A stretch of DNA of 64,000 nt, from contig NZ_JABAIK010000011.1 of assembly GCF_012641465.1 (NCBI RefSeq), positions 1 through 64,000 of the forward strand, read 5' to 3'. Positions 27,095 to 36,904 of this stretch are shown one piece after another. Position 1 is the stretch's first letter. The number at the start of each line of letters is the position of its first letter. Under the pieces are notes generated by a model that saw nothing but the letters and a program-made list of their open reading frames with translations, searched no databases and was not told the DNA's origin. Origin of the DNA: Vibrio agarilyticus (lineage in GTDB: Bacteria; Pseudomonadota; Gammaproteobacteria; Enterobacterales; Vibrionaceae). A program made the translations under genes and the position numbers.

Positions 27095-27712
27095 TTACGC
27101 TTTTGCGGTGGCCAGTAATGCGCCGCAGCCGACGAACATCGAACCAAACACCTTGTTGATTCGGCTCATTACGCGCTCAGAACGAATAAACCGCCCCATT
27201 TGCGCCGCCAAACTGGTGTAACCAAACATCACTATGCCATCAACGACGATCGTCGTAATACCAAGAACCAAAAGTTGCAGCCACTTATCGCCCATCGGAT
27301 CAATAAATTGGGGAAACAGTGCCACCAAAAAGACAATCGACTTTGGGTTAGTCAAATTGATGAAAATGGCTTTACGCAGTAACAACCATCCCGATGAAAC
27401 CTCTGTCGCCGTATTCGCTTGCAGCTGGCCACTGTCACGCCACTTTTGCACGCCCAGCCAAACCAAATAGGCCGCGCCTATCCACTTTATGGCCACAAAG
27501 GCGGTCGTTGATTGAGCAACTAAGGCGCCAATGCCAGCGCCCACCAACACAATATGAATCGCCAAACCGATTTGCAAACCAACAATGGCGCCAAGGGAGC
27601 GTCTGGTACCATAAGCCAGCCCATTACTGATCGAATTTACGGTACCGGAACCTGGGGCTAAGCTAAAAACAATCGCTGTGACCAAATACGCCAGCCAAAC
27701 GTGAACATCCAT
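27095..27712 (-). CDS. rhtB: LysE/RhtB-family amino acid exporter
   Basis: 205 residues (E. coli RhtB 206). Six hydrophobic segments and the LysE signature near the start (SLAPGSGTVNSISNGLAYG); NLTNPKSIVFLVALFPQF marks the second half. The family exports homoserine, threonine or related amino acids across the inner membrane. It is divergent from pldB, as in the E. coli rhtB-pldB-yigL locus, which supports RhtB rather than another LysE paralogue. Exact substrate is unproven. Confidence 0.88.
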   Translation of the reverse strand: MDVHVWLAYLVTAIVFSLAPGSGTVNSISNGLAYGTRRSLGAIVGLQIGLAIHIVLVGAGIGALVAQSTTAFVAIKWIGAAYLVWLGVQKWRDSGQLQANTATEVSSGWLLLRKAIFINLTNPKSIVFLVALFPQFIDPMGDKWLQLLVLGITTIVVDGIVMFGYTSLAAQMGRFIRSERVMSRINKVFGSMFVGCGALLATAKA

Positions 27713-27779
27713 TGCAATTCCTCACTCTATCTTCGATCATTAGATTTTCAATTGTCACTTTTCGTCGCTACGGATACTT

Positions 27780-28853
27780 TTGATGTCGTCACCTCAACCA
27801 AATTCAAGCTTTACTCAAGAGCCGCAATTTGAACATGCCTTTACTCATACGATCAGCCGTTGGTGGCAAAATCGTGAAGAGGGCTTTGTTCTCGGCCACG
27901 AAAAGCGCCGATTGTATTGGTGTAAACTCACCTCGCCCACCCACCAAAAAGCCATATTGTTGGTCAACGGCCGCATTGAGTGCGCGTGGAAATACCAAGA
28001 AGTGCTGTATGACCTATTTGCGCAAGGCTTTGATGTTTATAGCTATGACCATCGTGGTCAAGGGTTGTCCGACCGCTTAATCACAAACAGTGATATCGGC
28101 CACGTGGCGCACTTTCAAGACTACGTCAGTGATTTGGCCACCATCATAGGTCATTTTGATTGGTCGAGCTATCAACAACGCCTTCTTATTGGTCACTCAA
28201 TGGGCGGGGCCATTGTTACGCGTTACTTACAGTGTACTGCGCTCAATTCAACGCTATCGACCCCCTTTGATGGAGCCATTCTCAGCGCGCCAATGCATGG
28301 CATTCGAACCCCATGGTATCTCAAACCGATAGCCACGCCACTGACCGCACTGTTAAGCGTTTTAGCCTCTCAACCTCGCTACGCGCCAGGGCATTGCGCC
28401 TATTACGCAAAACCGTTTGACGGTAACCTCCTCACCCACAGCGCGGTACGCTATCACTGGTTTCGCACTCTGTATGATGCGCGGCCTGAGCTTCAAGTCG
28501 GCGGCCCAAGCAGCCACTGGGTCTGGCAAAGTTTACTTGCCGCCAAACAGTGCGTTCAGTTGGCGCGTCACCTGCCCGTACCGCTTTTGTTATTACAAGC
28601 TGAAGACGACGTGATTGTTGATAATCGCGCGCAAGATCGTTTTATACAAAGCGCGCAGCGCAGCAACGCTCCCACCACCTTATTGCGTTTTGCAAGAGCG
28701 AAACACGAGCTGTTATTTGAGCGCGACGATATTCGTAACCAAGTGCTTGAGGCGATCATTGATTTCAGCAAGCAATTGGCGGCGAACTCACCGACTATAC
28801 GCAATAAGCCCCAATGCGAGGCGAGCCCTTCCGATCCTTGTGCCAAAGACTAA
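27780..28853 (+). CDS. pldB: Lysophospholipase L2
   Basis: Alpha/beta hydrolase that removes fatty acid from lysophospholipids at the inner membrane. 357 residues (E. coli 340). The nucleophile elbow is GHSMGGA (Ser at about residue 141), Asp in AEDDVIVDN and His in RAKHELLFERDD near the C-terminus. SYDHRGQGLSDR is the oxyanion/cap region. The ATG at 27780 starts soon after the rhtB start region. Next is yigL, as in E. coli. Confidence 0.95.
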   Translation: MMSSPQPNSSFTQEPQFEHAFTHTISRWWQNREEGFVLGHEKRRLYWCKLTSPTHQKAILLVNGRIECAWKYQEVLYDLFAQGFDVYSYDHRGQGLSDRLITNSDIGHVAHFQDYVSDLATIIGHFDWSSYQQRLLIGHSMGGAIVTRYLQCTALNSTLSTPFDGAILSAPMHGIRTPWYLKPIATPLTALLSVLASQPRYAPGHCAYYAKPFDGNLLTHSAVRYHWFRTLYDARPELQVGGPSSHWVWQSLLAAKQCVQLARHLPVPLLLLQAEDDVIVDNRAQDRFIQSAQRSNAPTTLLRFARAKHELLFERDDIRNQVLEAIIDFSKQLAANSPTIRNKPQCEASPSDPCAKD

Positions 28854-28887
28854 GTGGTGAGGAACTCGTTATGCACAGCAAAAAGAG

Positions 28888-28922
28888 GCAAGAGGGTTAA
28901 CACAAATTACCCTCTTTCTTTG
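28888..28922 (+). terminator. Rho-independent terminator of pldB
   Basis: AAGAGGGT pairs with ACCCTCTT around an 11-nt loop; TCTTTGGTTTGTTTTG follows. It lies about 35 nt after the pldB stop. Confidence 0.65.
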
Positions 28923-29056
28923 GTTTGTTTTGCCGTAAACTGCTGAGATTAAATTAAATAACCTTCGCCCATGTGATGTCGATAGACGCATCTAACGTCA
29001 CAAGGCAGCGTTAAACCAATGCCGCTTTTCACACTAAGGCGGCCACTGAGGATGAA

Positions 29057-29878
29057 ATGAGCCCATTAGCCCACCCTTACCGTATCGTTGCCTCTGATTT
29101 AGATGGCACCTTACTGGCACCCAATCATCAATTGACGGCATTTGCCAAGTCCACCCTCAAAGCGCTGCATGAACAAGGTCACACCTTCGTTTTTGCTACG
29201 GGGCGTCACCATATTGACGTCGCCAACATTCGCGCCCAAGTGGGGATCCCCGCGTATATGATCACCGCCAACGGCGCGTGTGTGCATGATGAAAACGACG
29301 CTCTCATGTACAAAAAGAGCGTGCCAAGCGACCTAGTGCAAGCCGTGATTGATTGCGCAAAGCACGATCCTGAAGTCGTGGTCCACCTCTACCAAGGCGA
29401 CAACTGGATGATCAATCGTGAAAACGATGAGCTCAAGGAGTACCACGAAGAGTCTGGTTTTAGTTATCATCTGTTCAATGTTGACCAGGCCCCCACCAGC
29501 GACATTGCCAAAATATTCTTTACTCATGATGGGCGAGATGGTGACTACCTAGTGGCACTGGAAAACACGCTCAATGCCACCTTTGGCGATAACGTCAGTA
29601 TCGCCTTTTCAACTCCGTGGTGTTTAGAGGTGATGGCTGATAACGTGTCAAAAGGTGAGGCCTTAAACGCGGTGGCTCAAGCACTAGGCTCTTCTCTGGA
29701 CCAATGCATTGCGTTTGGCGATGGTATGAATGACGTGGAAATGTTATCAATGGCCGGAAAAGGGCTTGTGATGGCTACAGCGCACCCTCGAGTAAAGGCC
29801 GCTTTGCCTAATAATGAGATTATTGGCAGCCACGCAGACGATGCCGTTGTGCACTACTTGCGTGATCACCTGCTATAA
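29057..29878 (+). CDS. yigL: HAD-superfamily phosphatase YigL (Cof type)
   Basis: 273 residues. HAD motif I DLDGTLL (Asp nucleophile at about 14), motif II FATGRH, motif III Lys in VSKGEAL, and motif IV FGDGMNDVEML; the large type IIB cap lies between motifs II and III. In E. coli YigL is a pyridoxal-phosphate/sugar-phosphate phosphatase. GAGGATG precedes the start. Position after pldB supports the name. ERIC copy 3 begins 16 bp after the stop. Confidence 0.93.
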   Translation: MSPLAHPYRIVASDLDGTLLAPNHQLTAFAKSTLKALHEQGHTFVFATGRHHIDVANIRAQVGIPAYMITANGACVHDENDALMYKKSVPSDLVQAVIDCAKHDPEVVVHLYQGDNWMINRENDELKEYHEESGFSYHLFNVDQAPTSDIAKIFFTHDGRDGDYLVALENTLNATFGDNVSIAFSTPWCLEVMADNVSKGEALNAVAQALGSSLDQCIAFGDGMNDVEMLSMAGKGLVMATAHPRVKAALPNNEIIGSHADDAVVHYLRDHLL

Positions 29879-29893
29879 CCTATCCGTTCCCCC

Positions 29894-30021
29894 TATACCC
29901 AAATAACTTGGTGTTGCAGGTCGGTGGCAAACGAGCAAAGTCCTCTGAAGATAGACAGACTATCGAATGAGGTTTGTGAAACAAAGTCGCCCCCCCCTGC
30001 AACGTCAAGTGGGGCGGGTAT
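29894..30021 (+). repeat. ERIC-like intergenic palindrome, copy 3
   Basis: 128 bp, the shortest and most diverged copy. The left end TATACCCAAATAACTTGG is closest of the eight to enterobacterial ERIC. It contains an altered centre (GAAGATAGACAGACTATCG) and GAATGAGGTTTGTGA, then ends AACGTCAAGTGGGGCGGGTAT. Confidence 0.82.
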
Positions 30022-30133
30022 TTAGCGGTGGGATTGGCCCTAGTCAAGCCAGACCTACCGCACCCCTAGTGATGTTAGATGAGTGCAGCAAAAAATGGCC
30101 AATAGCCCAATATCACTTAGGAGAGATAAGCCA

Positions 30134-30757
30134 ATGACCCAGCCATCTGACTCGGCATGCCCGCAATGCGGCCTGAAATTTCAATGTGTTTGTACGATAG
30201 CGCCCACTTTAAACGCGCCATTACCGATAGCCCTATTGACTCACCCAAATGAATTCCAACGCAAAACCAATACTGGCAAACTGCTGCGTTGGTGCGGCTT
30301 AAACGCAACCCCATATCGCTGGCAACGTACTCAGCCTTGCTTGGAGTTGCAAGCGCTGCTGGAAAGCCCTCATTATCAACCTTGGCTTCTCTATCCGAAT
30401 GACAAGGCTAAAGTGTTGGGCTCAACATCGATGGCATCGAGCGAGACGTCTTATTCTGCTGGGAAAACGCCCCTGTTCATTATTCTTGATGGCACATGGC
30501 AAGAAGCGAAAAAAATGGTCAATAAAAGCCAATGGCTGCAACACATTCCGACCATCATGCTCGATTCAAATGCGCACCACTCACACTACACATTGCGGCG
30601 CAATCAACAACCGGGCAATCTGTGCACCTGCGAGGTAGCGATAGCACTGCTTCACTCGCTTGATTACGCGCCACAAGCCGAGCAGCTCAATCGCTTTTTT
30701 GCGCATTATCTTGCGGCTTTTCAGGCTGACCAAAGTGGTCACACTCTCAAACGTTAA
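30134..30757 (+). CDS. tapT: tRNA-uridine aminocarboxypropyltransferase (DTW domain)
   Basis: Forms acp3U at position 47 of tRNA from SAM. The ATG at 30134 has AGGAGA 10 nt upstream; 207 residues. The N-terminal zinc-knuckle-like cysteines CPQCGLKFQCVC (about 9-20) and the DTW motif DGTWQEAKKM (about 118-127) define the family, with LRRNQQPGNLCTCE after it. The TapT (YfiP) name is by domain similarity; the TuaA branch is a possible alternative. It converges on the FIST-GGDEF-EAL gene with 3 bp between stops. Confidence 0.87.
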   Translation: MTQPSDSACPQCGLKFQCVCTIAPTLNAPLPIALLTHPNEFQRKTNTGKLLRWCGLNATPYRWQRTQPCLELQALLESPHYQPWLLYPNDKAKVLGSTSMASSETSYSAGKTPLFIILDGTWQEAKKMVNKSQWLQHIPTIMLDSNAHHSHYTLRRNQQPGNLCTCEVAIALLHSLDYAPQAEQLNRFFAHYLAAFQADQSGHTLKR

Positions 30758-30760
30758 CAA

Positions 30761-33247
30761 TCAAAACAATCGCTTAGGCTCACCAAGGTGAAAGCCTTGT
30801 AAATAATCCACGCCCATCGATTCCACCAAATAACATACCGCTTGGTTGTGAACAAACTCGGCCACCGTTTTGGCGTTCAGCACTTGGCATAATTTGACCA
30901 ATTGTGCGGTCATCTTACGCTGCCGCTGATCTTGATGAATATGACGAATCAAACTGCCATCCAGTTTAATGATTTCTGGCTCAAGTTTGGCGATTTCATC
31001 AAAATTGGAATATCCCGAGCCAAAGTCATCGACAATGATTCGAGCGCCAAGACGACGAAAATGGCCACAGACTTCAATCATTCGGTCGTAATCGGTGATC
31101 TGCTCTGACTCCAACACCTCAAGCCCGAGGCGAGTCGGGTCATTGAGCTTACTGATAGCATTTTCAAGAACATACAATGTCTTATCTGAAAACAGATCTT
31201 GGGGTGACAAATTAATCGAAAAGACCCCTGATTTGTCTTTCATATAATTGAGCGTGCTTTCAATCATATGGCGACTTAAGCGTGAATAGAGATGGGTATC
31301 AGAAATGATGGGCAAAAACTGCCCTGGCGCAATCACTTGGCCATTTTCAATGATGCGCACTAAACATTCATGGGAGTATATTTGATGGCTTTGCGCGCTA
31401 AAAATGGGCTGCGCATACGTTACAATTTGATGCTTCAATATGGCGCGACTGACGCGAGAATGCCACGCTAATTGCTCTTTACGCACCTCTTCTGACACCT
31501 GAATATCAAGTGCATTGCAGATGTGTGTATTATTGCGCCGTCCTGCTCGCCTCGCCTCAATCGCCTTTAGCAGCAACTCATCGCCCGACACCGTAGGGAA
31601 ATCACGTCGACTGGCAAGCCCGCCACACAAGGAAACCGAAAGATAATCCAGCTCCTCCGCGCCATGAACCGAAAAATCATGCTGTTCAACCAAATCGGCA
31701 AACAGCGTAAATGGGTGCTTTATCTGAGCGCTCGGCTCATTGGCACGAAACACAAAGGCCCACTCACCCACGCCAATGCTATACAGTTGGGTCGCGGCAA
31801 TGCGCCCCAACCCTTTGCGTAATTGAACTCGAAAATGTTGCGACAGATCTTTTAGTAAACGATCCCCAACAGAATAACCATACTTCTCATTGATTTGACT
31901 GAAATTAATCAGCTTTAATGTCAGTAAGTGTTCATCCTCATTCATTCCTGCCAAGTACTCTTGCAGCGCCACGCGATTGGCCAGACCGGTCCGCGAATCG
32001 GTTCGAAAGCTCTGACTCAGTTTTTGCGCTTGTCGCTCAAGCAGATATTCCATTTGATGGTTCGACTGGTTCAAGTCGTTAATTGCATTGCGGATCAACG
32101 AAAATAGCGGGGATACGCTTGAACCTTGATAGGCGGCTGGTCGTTTAAAATCTGGAACTTCATCCGCTTCACGCAGCCCAAGGTAAGTCAAACTGTGGTG
32201 CAAAATCTCTTGTTCATCATGGCTAGCATAAAGCTCCCCCATACAATAGCCACCATTGACCATCGCCAACTCAGTAAAGGGAGCCACCTCTTCGGTTCCC
32301 TCAATAAAATCCAGTCGAGAGGCACAGTTATAAATCCATATTGTCTGTGGCTGATGAAACGCAAGCTGAGTAATGCCATATTTAAGCTGCTCAAGTGTGA
32401 GTGATGGATGGGTATAACAAAAACGCAAAATATCACCCACGCAAAAGCTGCGATCAAAGCTCATACTGCCATCAGGGTGGATCTCATTCGCAACGCAGAC
32501 CTCTTTTTTGCCGTGCCGCTCGCGATACAAAGGAAAGGAACGCAAAGTGAGCAAATCGACGTCTGCACCATCAGCCAAATAATGCTTGTAATGATCATAA
32601 ACCGGCTCATCCCCTAGCGTAATAAGGCGGTTTTGGTTCGCTTTTGTCACCACATGGGGCATGCCAACCGGATTCCATTCCGAATACGCGCCCGTCCACA
32701 CTCGTAACACATCACTGTGCAATGCGATTGCCACCACGCCATCGGGGTAAGTTTGAGTTTGATGCAATACCCAAGCGCCAAGCTCTGAGGGATACGCGAG
32801 ACCACCTGCAATCGGAGGCGTGGTCGCACGGTCAAACGCACGATAAATCGCATAATCTTGTCCGGCGACTTGACAGGAAAAACTGAGTATCGCGCAGCTG
32901 CTTGCTTGAAGATTCAGAGCATGACGTAAGCGCTCGCTGTCCTTCTCCGCGCCATACTGATAGGGAACCGCAGCCGATGTCATTTGCGTATGCTGAAATT
33001 CATTGATGATGATCAGCGAGCCGCTGGTCAAAATGGATTGTTGCTGAATAAGATGACTGACACTTGAGCCCACAATATGCGCGTGAGGCAGAGCTTGAGT
33101 GAGCGCTTGGGCGTAAGCACGCGCTTTTTCTGCGCTCTGTGATGAGAGAATTTGAATAGCGTACTGTTTATTATCGTCCCAATGCCGTGTGGTTAACTTG
33201 TCGTATAACGCCTCAATTCGTTCGATAAACCATGACACCGTCTGCAT
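30761..33247 (-). CDS. FIST-GGDEF-EAL cyclic-di-GMP protein
   Basis: 828 residues. FIST_N (about 35-225) and FIST_C (about 235-375), a sensory fold thought to bind small ligands such as amino acids; then a GGDEF domain (about 410-570) in which the active loop reads VGEWA, so cyclase activity is unlikely; then an EAL phosphodiesterase domain (about 585-828). EAL residues are kept: E-x-L-x-R as ECLVRI, INLSPQD, EVLESE, DDFGSGYSN, KLDGSLI, AEFV and QGFHLG. It probably hydrolyses c-di-GMP under FIST control, lowering adhesion. No membrane helix. The ATG at 33247 is the first in frame. The 159-bp gap to yigB shows nothing. Confidence 0.88.
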   Translation of the reverse strand: MQTVSWFIERIEALYDKLTTRHWDDNKQYAIQILSSQSAEKARAYAQALTQALPHAHIVGSSVSHLIQQQSILTSGSLIIINEFQHTQMTSAAVPYQYGAEKDSERLRHALNLQASSCAILSFSCQVAGQDYAIYRAFDRATTPPIAGGLAYPSELGAWVLHQTQTYPDGVVAIALHSDVLRVWTGAYSEWNPVGMPHVVTKANQNRLITLGDEPVYDHYKHYLADGADVDLLTLRSFPLYRERHGKKEVCVANEIHPDGSMSFDRSFCVGDILRFCYTHPSLTLEQLKYGITQLAFHQPQTIWIYNCASRLDFIEGTEEVAPFTELAMVNGGYCMGELYASHDEQEILHHSLTYLGLREADEVPDFKRPAAYQGSSVSPLFSLIRNAINDLNQSNHQMEYLLERQAQKLSQSFRTDSRTGLANRVALQEYLAGMNEDEHLLTLKLINFSQINEKYGYSVGDRLLKDLSQHFRVQLRKGLGRIAATQLYSIGVGEWAFVFRANEPSAQIKHPFTLFADLVEQHDFSVHGAEELDYLSVSLCGGLASRRDFPTVSGDELLLKAIEARRAGRRNNTHICNALDIQVSEEVRKEQLAWHSRVSRAILKHQIVTYAQPIFSAQSHQIYSHECLVRIIENGQVIAPGQFLPIISDTHLYSRLSRHMIESTLNYMKDKSGVFSINLSPQDLFSDKTLYVLENAISKLNDPTRLGLEVLESEQITDYDRMIEVCGHFRRLGARIIVDDFGSGYSNFDEIAKLEPEIIKLDGSLIRHIHQDQRQRKMTAQLVKLCQVLNAKTVAEFVHNQAVCYLVESMGVDYLQGFHLGEPKRLF

Positions 33248-33406
33248 CGTTCAATCCAATCCTTTGCTCGTGCTCGTCGTCGAATAACTGATTTTTCAAC
33301 CACCTATCCGCTGATGATTTTCAAATCAATGGAAATTCAATCTACGTTGCTTTGCAAAGAATGACCAGCGTGACTCGGTCTCAATGACTGTGGAATGAGA
33401 GTTTGA

Positions 33407-34123
33407 CTACAAAAGCGCCAACAATTGTGGCAGCCGTCGTATTTCCCAATGAGGCAGAGAACGTGCTTTTGGCGTATGGCGCACCGTTTGCGATGTTGGA
33501 TTAAACCAGCAAGAGCAAAACCCCGCTAAATTGGCGCCGAGAACATCCGTCAGCAGATGATCGCCCACATGCATAATCGCCGAGGGATTCACGGACAACC
33601 GCGCAGCCGCTTGAGCAAAGAGACTCGCGTCGGGTTTTGCCTCGCCATCAATACCGGCTTTTAACACCGCGCAAAAATAATCACTAAGACCAATCTTAGT
33701 CACGTCGACGTTGCCATTAGTGATGGCCACCAGCGGAAAATGCTGGGCTAATGCCGTTAATACATGGTGAGTCTCTTGCGGCACCGTTACTTGATTGCGC
33801 CAGTAGTGAGCCACCGTCATTCCATCACAAGCCGCCTTCTCGGCCCGTAATGGCGTATAGCCCGATTGTAAAAAGCCCAACCTAAGCTGCGCATGGCGCG
33901 ACGCACTGACATCTGACTTCAGCTTCGGCCAGCGCGACAACGCCTGCAGGCGCAACTGACGCCAATCTTGCTCAGTCAGATGCGCGGTCGCTGGGTGAGT
34001 GTCTTGCAACCATAACCGCATCTGCTGCTCTAACGCCATAATCACCGGCCGATTGTCGTACAGCGTGTCGTCCAAATCGAACGTCACGGCTTGTATTGCG
34101 GCAAAAGGGCGATAAATAACCAT
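33407..34123 (-). CDS. yigB: HAD phosphatase YigB (FMN synthesis)
   Basis: 238 residues, the same length as E. coli YigB, a 5-amino-6-ribitylamino-uracil 5'-phosphate phosphatase of riboflavin synthesis. Motif I FDLDDTLYDN (about 15-24), motif II AITNGN, motif III Lys in GEAKPD and motif IV HVGDHLLTDVLGA. It begins 24 bp after xerC stops, the conserved xerC-yigB order. Confidence 0.93.
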   Translation of the reverse strand: MVIYRPFAAIQAVTFDLDDTLYDNRPVIMALEQQMRLWLQDTHPATAHLTEQDWRQLRLQALSRWPKLKSDVSASRHAQLRLGFLQSGYTPLRAEKAACDGMTVAHYWRNQVTVPQETHHVLTALAQHFPLVAITNGNVDVTKIGLSDYFCAVLKAGIDGEAKPDASLFAQAAARLSVNPSAIMHVGDHLLTDVLGANLAGFCSCWFNPTSQTVRHTPKARSLPHWEIRRLPQLLALL

Positions 34124-34147
34124 ACGAGCAAACTCCGGTTGGTCGAA

Positions 34148-35074
34148 CTATTTTTTTCGCGCGCGTGGATGCGCTTTATCGTAAACATCCGCCAGATGTT
34201 GAAAATCGAGGTGAGTGTAGATCTGGGTGGTCGAAATATTTTCATGCCCCAGCAGCTCTTGCACCGCGCGCAGATTATTGCTTGACTCAAGCATGTGCGT
34301 CGCAAATGAATGGCGTAATTTATGCGGCGTAATATGACTGGCAACCGCTTGTTTTTGGCCCCACTGCGCCATACGTTTTTGCACGCTGCGATGGGAAATC
34401 CGCCCACCCAATTTTGAAACAAATAACGCAGGCTCTCCTGCGGCAGCGACCTCTTTACGCACTTTCAGCCAGTTGCCAACCCACTCCACCGCAAGCCCAG
34501 CAAAAGGCACCTTGCGCTCTTTATCCCCTTTACCAATGACGCGAATTTCACCGCTGCGCAATTGTACATCGCGCACGTTGACATCGACCAACTCAGCCAA
34601 CCGCAGACCCGCGCCATACATCAGCTCCATCATCGCGCGATCGCGAATCGACAAGGGGTCATCCTCATTCACTTCAAGCAATTGATTGACTTCATCCACG
34701 TCCAAATTTTTCGGTAATGGTCGTTTTTTACGTGGCGCGGAGACGCCTCGAGCCGTATTGGCGCTCAGCTCGCCTCGCAACACCAAAAAATCGAAAAAGC
34801 TGCGCAATGAGGATAAACGTGTCGCGATACTGCTGGCCTTCATGCCATCGCGCATCCCTTTACTGGCAAGTTGACGCACCCAACGTGCATCCACCGCCTG
34901 CCAATCCGTGACACCGACATGAACGAGGTATTCTGCCATCGTTTGTAACTGCTGTTTGTAATTGCGTTGTGTGTGCAGACTCAAACCACGCTCCGCGCGC
35001 AAATACTCGTAGAACCGATCCAGCGGTTGCTGCAACGTTTTAGGCAGAGTGATGGGAAGCGCTAGTGGGGTCAT
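34148..35074 (-). CDS. xerC: Tyrosine recombinase XerC
   Basis: With XerD resolves chromosome dimers at dif. 308 residues (E. coli 298). Catalytic residues are all seen: Arg158 (GAGLRLAEL), Lys182 (GKGDKER), His251 and Arg254 (HKLRHSFATHM), His277 (LGHEN) and nucleophile Tyr286 (QIYTH). The N-terminal SAM-like DNA-binding domain covers about 12-110. The start overlaps the DUF484 gene by 35 bp. This is the core XerC, not a mobile-element integrase. Confidence 0.97.
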   Translation of the reverse strand: MTPLALPITLPKTLQQPLDRFYEYLRAERGLSLHTQRNYKQQLQTMAEYLVHVGVTDWQAVDARWVRQLASKGMRDGMKASSIATRLSSLRSFFDFLVLRGELSANTARGVSAPRKKRPLPKNLDVDEVNQLLEVNEDDPLSIRDRAMMELMYGAGLRLAELVDVNVRDVQLRSGEIRVIGKGDKERKVPFAGLAVEWVGNWLKVRKEVAAAGEPALFVSKLGGRISHRSVQKRMAQWGQKQAVASHITPHKLRHSFATHMLESSNNLRAVQELLGHENISTTQIYTHLDFQHLADVYDKAHPRARKK

Positions 35075-35735
35075 AATTCGACTGCCATACCAAAGTTTGA
35101 GCTAAATGAGCGACCACGAGAGACAAGTGACGCAAAAACAACGTGTCCATATCCGGCTGAAAATGACCACCATCCTCACTGGCAAAGGCTAACAACCCCA
35201 ATGGCTGCTGTTTTACTAAAGGTAGCACAACATAAGAGCCCATCTCGGGCACGGGCAGCTCACCAAATAAAGCTTCTTGATCCACTTTACGCAATCGCCC
35301 TAAATACGCGGTTTTGCCTTGCAGGTGAGAGCGATTAAAGCTCTGGTAAACCTCAGCGCTCAACTGCACCTTTACATCACATTGATTCAGCAGCCGAACA
35401 TAAGCGCTTAATCCAAGCTGCTGAGCCTTGAGTTCAATCGCTCGCACTACAGCATGAAAGTCGCTGCAGCGCAAAAGCTGCGCTTGCAGATCCATGAACT
35501 CATAAAAGGTGCGATCGTTATTAGTGGCATTGGTGGTAAGCGTAGTAATTTGATTTTCGAGCGCTTCGATACGTTGGCGCTGACGACTCATTTGTACGTG
35601 GACTAGAGAAAACGCGCCTTGATGACTGTCTGTCAATTGCAAATGATCGAGCAGCTGCGGCTGACGCATAAAAAATTCAGGTTCGGCCTGCAAAAAATCG
35701 GCGACCTGCTCATCCGTCAACAATGAATGTGACAC
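35040..35735 (-). CDS. DUF484 GAF-like protein
   Basis: 231 residues. The N-terminal helix VADFLQAEPEFFMRQPQLLDHL is the DUF484 hallmark; a coiled-coil-like stretch (about 48-70) and a GAF-like domain (about 80-215) with PLGLLAFASEDGGHF follow. In most gammaproteobacteria it lies just upstream of xerC, as here, and their reading frames overlap by 35 bp, so they are translated together. No activity is established; a link to dimer resolution is inference from context. Confidence 0.9.
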   Translation of the reverse strand: MSHSLLTDEQVADFLQAEPEFFMRQPQLLDHLQLTDSHQGAFSLVHVQMSRQRQRIEALENQITTLTTNATNNDRTFYEFMDLQAQLLRCSDFHAVVRAIELKAQQLGLSAYVRLLNQCDVKVQLSAEVYQSFNRSHLQGKTAYLGRLRKVDQEALFGELPVPEMGSYVVLPLVKQQPLGLLAFASEDGGHFQPDMDTLFLRHLSLVVAHLAQTLVWQSNYDPTSASHHSA

Positions 35736-35789
35736 AGTATTACCTTTAGATTATCAAAATTATCGATGTGGTTAGGGACCATTAACCTT

Positions 35790-35930
35790 TATACCCAAAC
35801 AACTTGACGATGCAGGTCGGCGACAAGCGAGCAAAGCCTCTGAACATAGATAAGCTATATGATGAGGTTTGTGAGTGCCCGTCTCTCAATTTTTTATCAA
35901 AGCTCTGCAACGTCAAGTGGAACAAGCATA
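35790..35930 (+). repeat. ERIC-like intergenic palindrome, copy 4
   Basis: 141 bp, short form. Left end TATACCCAAACAACTTGACG; right end AACGTCAAGTGGAACAAGCATA, with the last bases diverged. It lies between the leftward genes dapF and DUF484, so it runs opposite to both. The rest of the gap (35736-36050) holds the dapF terminator. Confidence 0.85.
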
Positions 35931-36003
35931 TGCAAACTAAGAGAAAAGTCAGTTCGATAGGTCCCTAGCAATACACTCGATTTACACGATGACGACACAT
36001 CGC

Positions 36004-36040
36004 GTGAAAAATCTTTCGCCAGTCACAAGACTGGCGAAAG
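36004..36040 (-). terminator. Strong terminator of the lptM-lysA-dapF operon
   Basis: A perfect 12-bp stem CTTTCGCCAGTC / GACTGGCGAAAG with an ACAA loop, followed leftward by ATTTTTCACG. It lies 10 nt past the dapF stop, so DUF484-xerC-yigB must have its own promoter, probably near ERIC copy 4. Confidence 0.88.
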
Positions 36041-36050
36041 GACGAACATT

Positions 36051-36881
36051 TTAGCAAGAGAGTTGGCCATCAAACACATGGGTTGCCGGGCCTGTCATAT
36101 AGAGCGGTTGATCCGGTCCCTGCCAACGAATATTGAGCTCCCCGCCCAACAATCGCACTTTGACGTTCTCATCCAGCAGACCTTGCGCAATCCCCACTGC
36201 CACGGCAGCGCACGCACCACTGCCACAAGCTTGTGTTTCGCCCGCGCCTCGTTCATACACTCGCAACGCTATCTCATTACGACTAATAACTTGCATAAAG
36301 CCTGCATTGACGCGCTCGGGAAAACGCTCATGAGATTCAAGCTTTGGCCCAAGCACCGCCACAGGCGCGCTTGTCACATCATCGACCACGGTCACCACAT
36401 GAGGGTTACCCATGCTGACAGCACCGCAAAATAGCGTGTCTTCATCGGTGCGCAAAATGTAGGTTTTCTCTTTTTGCTTAGCTTTGAAAGGAATTTTACT
36501 CGGTTCAAACTCAGGAATACCCATGTTGACCGTGATTTCGTCATCCTCTTCCACATGCAACACCATTTTGCCTTTTTTGGTGCTCACGCTAATCGCGTAT
36601 TTGTTTGTGAGCCCTTTCATACGCACAAAACGAGCAAAACAGCGCGCACCATTGCCACACTGTTCGACTTCGCTGCCATCGGCATTGAAAATACGATAAT
36701 GAAAATCGCTTTCTGGATCGTAAGGCGCTTCAACCACCAATAGCTGATCAAACCCCACACCCGTGTGTCTATCCGCCAAGCGGCGGATCAGCTCTTGCGA
36801 AAAGAACACATTTTGGGTCACACAATCAACGACCATAAAGTCATTGCCCAAGCCGTGCATCTTAGAAAAATGAAAATGCAT
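36051..36881 (-). CDS. dapF: Diaminopimelate epimerase
   Basis: Converts LL- to meso-diaminopimelate for lysine and peptidoglycan. 276 residues (E. coli 274). Both catalytic cysteines are present: Cys75 in EQCGNGARC and Cys219 in [10 protein letters not shown]. The N-terminus [19 protein letters not shown] is standard. It begins 23 bp after lysA; the two act in sequence. Confidence 0.98.
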   Translation of the reverse strand: MHFHFSKMHGLGNDFMVVDCVTQNVFFSQELIRRLADRHTGVGFDQLLVVEAPYDPESDFHYRIFNADGSEVEQCGNGARCFARFVRMKGLTNKYAISVSTKKGKMVLHVEEDDEITVNMGIPEFEPSKIPFKAKQKEKTYILRTDEDTLFCGAVSMGNPHVVTVVDDVTSAPVAVLGPKLESHERFPERVNAGFMQVISRNEIALRVYERGAGETQACGSGACAAVAVGIAQGLLDENVKVRLLGGELNIRWQGPDQPLYMTGPATHVFDGQLSC

Positions 36882-36904
36882 AAAATTCCTAGGGTCTAAA
36901 GACC

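Noticed and set aside
34148-35074. Integrase of a mobile element
   Set aside because: Catalytic pattern, length and DUF484-yigB context identify the housekeeping XerC; no att repeats or cargo are seen.
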